DNA of 64,000 nt from the NCBI RefSeq assembly GCF_009796845.1, contig NZ_CP047025.1, positions 1,674,001-1,738,000 on the forward strand, written 5' to 3'. Made by a program: the position numbers and the translations under genes. Below the pieces are notes generated by a model. The model ran no database searches and was not told the DNA's origin. It saw nothing but the letters and a program-made list of their open reading frames with translations. Shown one piece after another: positions 60,031 through 64,000 of this stretch. Each line of letters begins with the position of its first letter. The first letter of the stretch is position 1. This DNA comes from Cobetia sp. L2A1 (GTDB taxonomy: Bacteria; Pseudomonadota; Gammaproteobacteria; Pseudomonadales; Halomonadaceae).

Positions 60031-61806
60031 ATGAATCAGGCCTGGCCTGAAAGTACGCGTGATAACCTGCGATTCCTGTGTTCTGAAGTCGACAATCAGT
60101 TCGCGTGTCTCCAGGCATTCGTATCGACACCGACAGCCGCGCTTGCCCGCAAGCTGCTTGACCGGCAGGGGTATGCGCAAAACCTGTGTCTGCGAATCGA
60201 GCAGGCATGTCCGGATGCGCGGACTCACAAGCGTTCGCAAGCTCGCGCGCGCTTTCAACAGAGCCTCGTCGACGTCGCCAGCGGCCTGGCACGGCTGAGT
60301 GAATTGGCGCGCGGCTGTCTGGAACAGCTGATTCGTATCGATGATAGCCAGCTCATTGACGACGTCGTGCTGATCAAATCATTGCGCCGGGTAAGACGCG
60401 GCATCTTGCGCAGCGAAATGTCACTCGAAAATGGCTCATTGTCCCTGTCGCTCAAGCTGGCCCGCAGCCGAGACAAGCTCAAACGCGACAGTGAAACGCG
60501 CATTGCTGGTTTGACGGGACAGCTGAAGAAGAAGCGCGCACCCGCTGAGGATCTGACGCATCTGCTGTTTGTGGCACGCGAGATCGAGCAGATGGGAGAG
60601 GTGCTGGGGCAACTTGGAGAAGCCGTCATCTCGGCAGCGCTGGGCCAGTCGCTGAATTTCGAGCGCTACGCCTCATTGACACACCTGGTCAACGAGCTGG
60701 GCAGTGGCAGCCCAAATACCGCTGACATGCATGTCGAGACACTGGCCGAGACTCGTTCTGGTAGCCGCATTTCGGGGATTGCTGCCTCAGGGTCTTCCCG
60801 TGCAGCCTTGGGCCATGATTCACACGGCGCGACTGATGCAGATACTCATGATGGCCAGTCCGCTGCCAGCAACGACAAGAGCTCGGTCAGGAAAGAGGGC
60901 AAAGGCAGTCGTTCAGCGTCATCACCCAGCGAGTATCTGGCCATCTTCAAGGATGGCCTGGAACGCAAGGTCGAAGAGGAGCGAGTCGGGGTTGAGCGTT
61001 GGCACGACATCTATCCGGGCATTGCACCTCGCATTCTTTCTCACCATCAGCAGGGCGACAGTGCCGCGCTACTGATTGAGCACCTGCCGGGCATGACGAT
61101 CGAGCATATATTGATCAATGAGGATGCTGCACTCAATCGCCAGGCGCAGACAGTGTTGGTCGAGACGCTCTTCGATGTCTGGGGAGTGACGCGACAGAAT
61201 ACGCCGGTGCACGCCGCTCACATGCGCCAGCTCCTCAAACGACTGGCGGATGTCTATCAGATTCACCCGGAATTCAAGGAATGTGGCGTCAGCCTCTGCG
61301 GGCGGCCACAGGCGTCGCTTGAGCAGTTGGTCGAACAGGCCACGCGCGTCGAGACAACGCTGCAAGCCCCATTCTCGGTCTACATCCATGGGGACTTCAA
61401 TGTGGACAATATCCTCTACGATCCCGTGGCGCAGCGTATCCGTTTCATCGACCTGCACCGTTCGGCCTACATGGATTACGTCCAGGATGTGGCAGTCTTC
61501 ATGGTGTCTCACTATCGACTGCAATTGACGGATGACGTGCTGCGCGCGCGTATCCTGTCCATGGCCTTGCGGTTTGCACACAAGGCACGTCGTTTCGCCG
61601 AGATGCAGGAGGATGCCACCTTCGAGCCGCGTCTCGCGCTGGGGCTGGCGCGTTCATTTGCCACCTCGACACGCTTCATTCTTGATGCCGGACTGGCGGG
61701 ACGCATGTTCATGCGGGCCCGCTTCATTCTGGAACATCTTCTAGCGGCTGACCTGTCACGTCCCGCTGATTACCGCTTACCTCTAGAGGAGTTGTTTGTT
61801 GATTAA
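60031..61806 (+). CDS. Helical (PhoU-like) domain fused to an APH-type phosphotransferase
   Basis: A 591-residue protein in two parts. Residues ~1-230 are almost wholly helical and charged, resembling PhoU-like coiled bundles (SLKLARSRDKLKRDSETRI, FVAREIEQMGEVLGQLGEAV). A Gly/Ser/Asp-rich linker (~240-300) follows. Residues ~300-591 are an aminoglycoside-phosphotransferase/choline-kinase-like fold with the Brenner motif HGDFNVDNILYD (H453, D455, N460) and the metal site FIDLHRS (D474). It probably phosphorylates a small molecule. The start at 60031 has GGAG eight bases upstream. It overlaps the ATP-grasp gene by eight bases. Confidence 0.83.
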   Translation: MNQAWPESTRDNLRFLCSEVDNQFACLQAFVSTPTAALARKLLDRQGYAQNLCLRIEQACPDARTHKRSQARARFQQSLVDVASGLARLSELARGCLEQLIRIDDSQLIDDVVLIKSLRRVRRGILRSEMSLENGSLSLSLKLARSRDKLKRDSETRIAGLTGQLKKKRAPAEDLTHLLFVAREIEQMGEVLGQLGEAVISAALGQSLNFERYASLTHLVNELGSGSPNTADMHVETLAETRSGSRISGIAASGSSRAALGHDSHGATDADTHDGQSAASNDKSSVRKEGKGSRSASSPSEYLAIFKDGLERKVEEERVGVERWHDIYPGIAPRILSHHQQGDSAALLIEHLPGMTIEHILINEDAALNRQAQTVLVETLFDVWGVTRQNTPVHAAHMRQLLKRLADVYQIHPEFKECGVSLCGRPQASLEQLVEQATRVETTLQAPFSVYIHGDFNVDNILYDPVAQRIRFIDLHRSAYMDYVQDVAVFMVSHYRLQLTDDVLRARILSMALRFAHKARRFAEMQEDATFEPRLALGLARSFATSTRFILDAGLAGRMFMRARFILEHLLAADLSRPADYRLPLEELFVD

Positions 61807-62701
61807 TCTCAAAATCGGGGTGGTCGGTATTCCCGGCAAATGGTCCACCGAGGTGCTGGCGGATCTCATCGAAGCGCGTAGCGGATTTCGTCTGGTGATC
61901 GACATGGCTGCCGTCTCACTGGACCTCGACAGTGGCCAGTTGCTCTATCGCGACGCGCAAGGAGAAATGCACGATCTCAGCGAGCTGGATGCCCTTGTCG
62001 TCAAGAAGATCAGTCGTGAGTACGCTCCCGGCAGTCTGGATCGACTGGAATTGCTGCGTGTCGCTGAGGCGCGTGGCGTGCGCGTGTTCAGTCGCGCAGA
62101 GAGCATGATTCGTCTGATCGATCGCCTGAGCTGCAGCGTGACGATGGCCAATGCCGGCATCCCGATGCCGGCCACGTTGGTGACGGAAGACATCACTGCA
62201 GCCTGTGCCGCCGTCAAGCGCTACGGTGCTGCGGTATTCAAGCCCTTGTTCTCCACCAAGGCGCGCGGCATGTGCATCATCGAGGACACGGGTGATGACC
62301 TGGCGCTGGAAGCTGCCGTCCGTGATTTCTCGGCCTTGCACCCGATGATGTATCTGCAGCAGCGTCTGAATCTGCCGGGGCAGGATTACGGCATGGTATT
62401 CGTGGGCGGCCGCTACCTGTGCAGTTATGCACGCATGAGTGGTGGCGACGCATGGAATACCACCATCCATGCGGGAGGCAAGTACGCACCCTTCACGCCC
62501 TCGGATGACCTGATCGCGCTGGCAGAACGCGCGCAGGCGCCATTCAATCTTGATTTCACCACGGTAGATGTCGCTTTGACCGATGATGGTCCAATCGTCT
62601 TCGAAGTCTCAGCCTTCGGTGGTTTTCGCGGGGCGTTGGAGGGGGCAGGGGTGGATGCCGCCGCAGCCTATCTGGATCACGTGCTAGAGGTACTGTCATG
62701 A
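61799..62701 (+). CDS. ATP-grasp enzyme (GAK-type)
   Basis: A 300-residue RimK-like ATP-grasp protein. The N-terminal lobe begins INLKIGVVGIPGKWSTEVL; the ATP-lobe lysine lies in AAVFKPLFSTKARGM; the C-terminal metal site is VFEVSAFGGFRGALEG. Asn of the usual EVN motif is replaced by Ser, which may alter magnesium binding. Such enzymes ligate a carboxylate to an amine. TTG at 61799 gives the best spacing to AGAGGAG; no ATG is available nearby. The order with an HPr-kinase-like gene matches what I recall as the computationally defined GAK system, whose function is unknown. Confidence 0.83.
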   Translation: MINLKIGVVGIPGKWSTEVLADLIEARSGFRLVIDMAAVSLDLDSGQLLYRDAQGEMHDLSELDALVVKKISREYAPGSLDRLELLRVAEARGVRVFSRAESMIRLIDRLSCSVTMANAGIPMPATLVTEDITAACAAVKRYGAAVFKPLFSTKARGMCIIEDTGDDLALEAAVRDFSALHPMMYLQQRLNLPGQDYGMVFVGGRYLCSYARMSGGDAWNTTIHAGGKYAPFTPSDDLIALAERAQAPFNLDFTTVDVALTDDGPIVFEVSAFGGFRGALEGAGVDAAAAYLDHVLEVLS

Positions 62702-63978
62702 ATGCCTCGCTACGCGAATCGATCACGACTCTGGGCAGCAGACCTTTCGCGCAATGGCGGGCAGACGAGTGCTTCGGCGCGTTGTCGCAAGGGACGGCGT
62801 TGCTGGACGATGTCCTGTATTTCAAGGCGGAGGGCTTCCGTCTATGCCTGAAGACCGATCACCCTGAACTGCTCACGCGTCTTGCGGACTACTTCCGACA
62901 TTGCGCGCAGATCCTGCCATCGACGAGGCTTCATGAGGTGGCCGGTCAGGATGTGCCGATCATGCATGCGCTGAGTGCACCACGACTGGAAGATTCCCCG
63001 CGGGCTGAAGCGTTGGGACTGGTGCCCGAGGCATTTGTTGATTGGCAGCCGGAGCCGGGCAAGACGCGACGCAAGGATGCGATCATCGAGCTTGTTGATG
63101 CTCGCCTGATCTTCAAGGTGCGCACCGGCATGTGCTTCTTGCGCAGCCGTGAACACAATCTCGCCTTTGGTCCCTGTGCTGACAACGAGAGCCAGATCAT
63201 CAATTTTCTACTGACGCAGCACATGTCTTACCTGCAGCATCAGGGCGGGTTGATCTGTCATGCCTCGGCGATTGCCAAGGGGGATCGCGCGGTCGCGATC
63301 GCCGCGTTCTCCGGCGGGGGAAAGTCCACCACCATGGTGGCAGCGCTGGAGCATCCCGCGCTTGATTTCATCAGCAATGACCGCGTCTTCATCATGCCGG
63401 CGTTGTCTGAGGAGTCGCTGGAAGAAGAGGTGCCGCAAGGCCATTTGCCATCAGACCTTTTGCTAGCAGGTCAGTCGCTGACAGGTCAGCCACCAAGAGT
63501 CTGCGGCATTGCCAAGTTGCCCCGTATCAATCCAGGTACCATGCTGAACAATCCCAGGTTGCGCCCCTTGTTGACGCCTGAGTGCGTTGCGGCATGTGAA
63601 GCCATGCCCATCGATGAGCTCTGGGATCTGGAAGACAAGCACGATCTCATCATTCCCGATGTCTATGGGCCGGATCGCATTCGTCCCAGCGGCATATTGT
63701 CTGCCGTGCTGATTCTCAATTGGACACGTGGCAGTCAGGCGCCTCTGGAGGTCAAGGAGGTGGACGTCATGGCGAATGCCTCACTGATGCGCGCCGTGAT
63801 GAAAACGCCGGGGCCTTTCCATCAGCTGTCAGACGGACGTTTCATCGCCAATGGCACTCTGCTGGATCCTGTCCCCTATCTGGCTCGCTTGAAGCAGGTG
63901 CGTGTCCTTGAGGTAACGGGTGGCGTGGATTTTGCCAGACTGATTGATGGTCATCTCAACCCCTTGCTGGAGGTATGA
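62698..63978 (+). CDS. HprK-related kinase (B type)
   Basis: A 426-residue protein. The middle holds an HPr-kinase-like core: ICHASAIAKGDRAVAIAAFSGGGKSTTM with P-loop GGGKST at residues 206-211, then FISNDRVFI (Walker-B-like acidic site). The N-terminal ~180 residues and C-terminal ~150 residues are specific to this group. True HPr kinases phosphorylate a serine of HPr; no ptsH is nearby, so the target is likely a partner made by this cluster. The start ATG overlaps the ATP-grasp stop (ATGA). Confidence 0.85.
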   Translation: MNASLRESITTLGSRPFAQWRADECFGALSQGTALLDDVLYFKAEGFRLCLKTDHPELLTRLADYFRHCAQILPSTRLHEVAGQDVPIMHALSAPRLEDSPRAEALGLVPEAFVDWQPEPGKTRRKDAIIELVDARLIFKVRTGMCFLRSREHNLAFGPCADNESQIINFLLTQHMSYLQHQGGLICHASAIAKGDRAVAIAAFSGGGKSTTMVAALEHPALDFISNDRVFIMPALSEESLEEEVPQGHLPSDLLLAGQSLTGQPPRVCGIAKLPRINPGTMLNNPRLRPLLTPECVAACEAMPIDELWDLEDKHDLIIPDVYGPDRIRPSGILSAVLILNWTRGSQAPLEVKEVDVMANASLMRAVMKTPGPFHQLSDGRFIANGTLLDPVPYLARLKQVRVLEVTGGVDFARLIDGHLNPLLEV

Positions 63979-64000
63979 CCATGCGCCATGAATTGCTGTT
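63975..64000 (+). CDS. Start of a fourth cluster gene (truncated by the window edge)
   Basis: ATG at 63975 overlaps the kinase stop (ATGA), giving MTMRHELL before the window ends; a second ATG at 63981 would give MRHELL. Eight codons do not allow a family call, but the overlap shows that the operon continues. Confidence 0.55.

Noticed and set aside
60031..61806. APH domain as an antibiotic-resistance gene
   Set aside because: The kinase is fused to a helical domain and locked in an operon with ATP-grasp and HprK-like genes; the catalytic motif is generic for the whole phosphotransferase superfamily.
62698..63978. True HPr kinase/phosphorylase
   Set aside because: The protein is longer, lacks the standard HprK signature around the P-loop, and no ptsH/ptsI genes are nearby; it is only HprK-related.

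Overview
The window looks like chromosomal DNA of a marine or halophilic gammaproteobacterium. Protein style and gene content suggest the Halomonadaceae (Halomonas/Cobetia type); this is inference, because no rRNA or other marker gene is present. Most genes are moderately GC-rich and tightly packed. Sodium-dependent TRAP importers dominate, and no phage, insertion sequence, CRISPR array or tRNA was seen.

Left part (1-18.8 kb): methylated-amine and one-carbon metabolism. It opens with the end of an FMN-binding glutamate-synthase-like gene (GlxD/MgsC type). A three-gene haem-dependent dimethylamine N-demethylase set (DmmA-type subunit, reductase, DUF3445 haem subunit) and an ammonium transporter follow. 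A minus-strand operon hutG-TAXI-DUF1850-TRAP permease and an IclR regulator come next. Then a purU-folD-soxBDAG operon encodes a four-subunit sarcosine-oxidase-like enzyme plus the enzymes that turn its methylene-THF into formate. The small subunit lacks the usual zinc cysteines, and the neighbours fit N-methylglutamate oxidation at least as well as sarcosine oxidation.

Middle-left (18.8-24 kb): an accessory stretch of small secreted proteins. Two tandem paralogues have 11-residue LEA-like repeats, three are RcnB-family paralogues, and a decayed zinc-type alcohol dehydrogenase lies between them.

Middle and right (24-60 kb): catabolic operons built around importers. There are two more TAXI-type TRAP systems, two DctPQM TRAP systems and one ABC importer. 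They sit with a DUF1445 hydro-lyase, DUF2848, an amidase, two fumarylacetoacetate-hydrolase-family enzymes, a cupin, a VanX-type dipeptidase and an M20 carbamoylase-type hydrolase. D- and L-lactate dehydrogenases, an NDH-2-like flavoprotein and LysR/GntR regulators are also present. A near-palindromic motif around AAAATCGAT(A/T)TTTAT recurs at the heads of at least five of these units, suggesting one regulon, perhaps run by the GntR/FCD protein at 48987-49700.

Right edge (60-64 kb): an overlapping set encoding a helical (PhoU-like)-phosphotransferase fusion, an ATP-grasp enzyme, an HPr-kinase-related protein and the first codons of a fourth gene. This resembles the functionally uncharacterised 'GAK'-type systems and is the best candidate for an undescribed biological system here.
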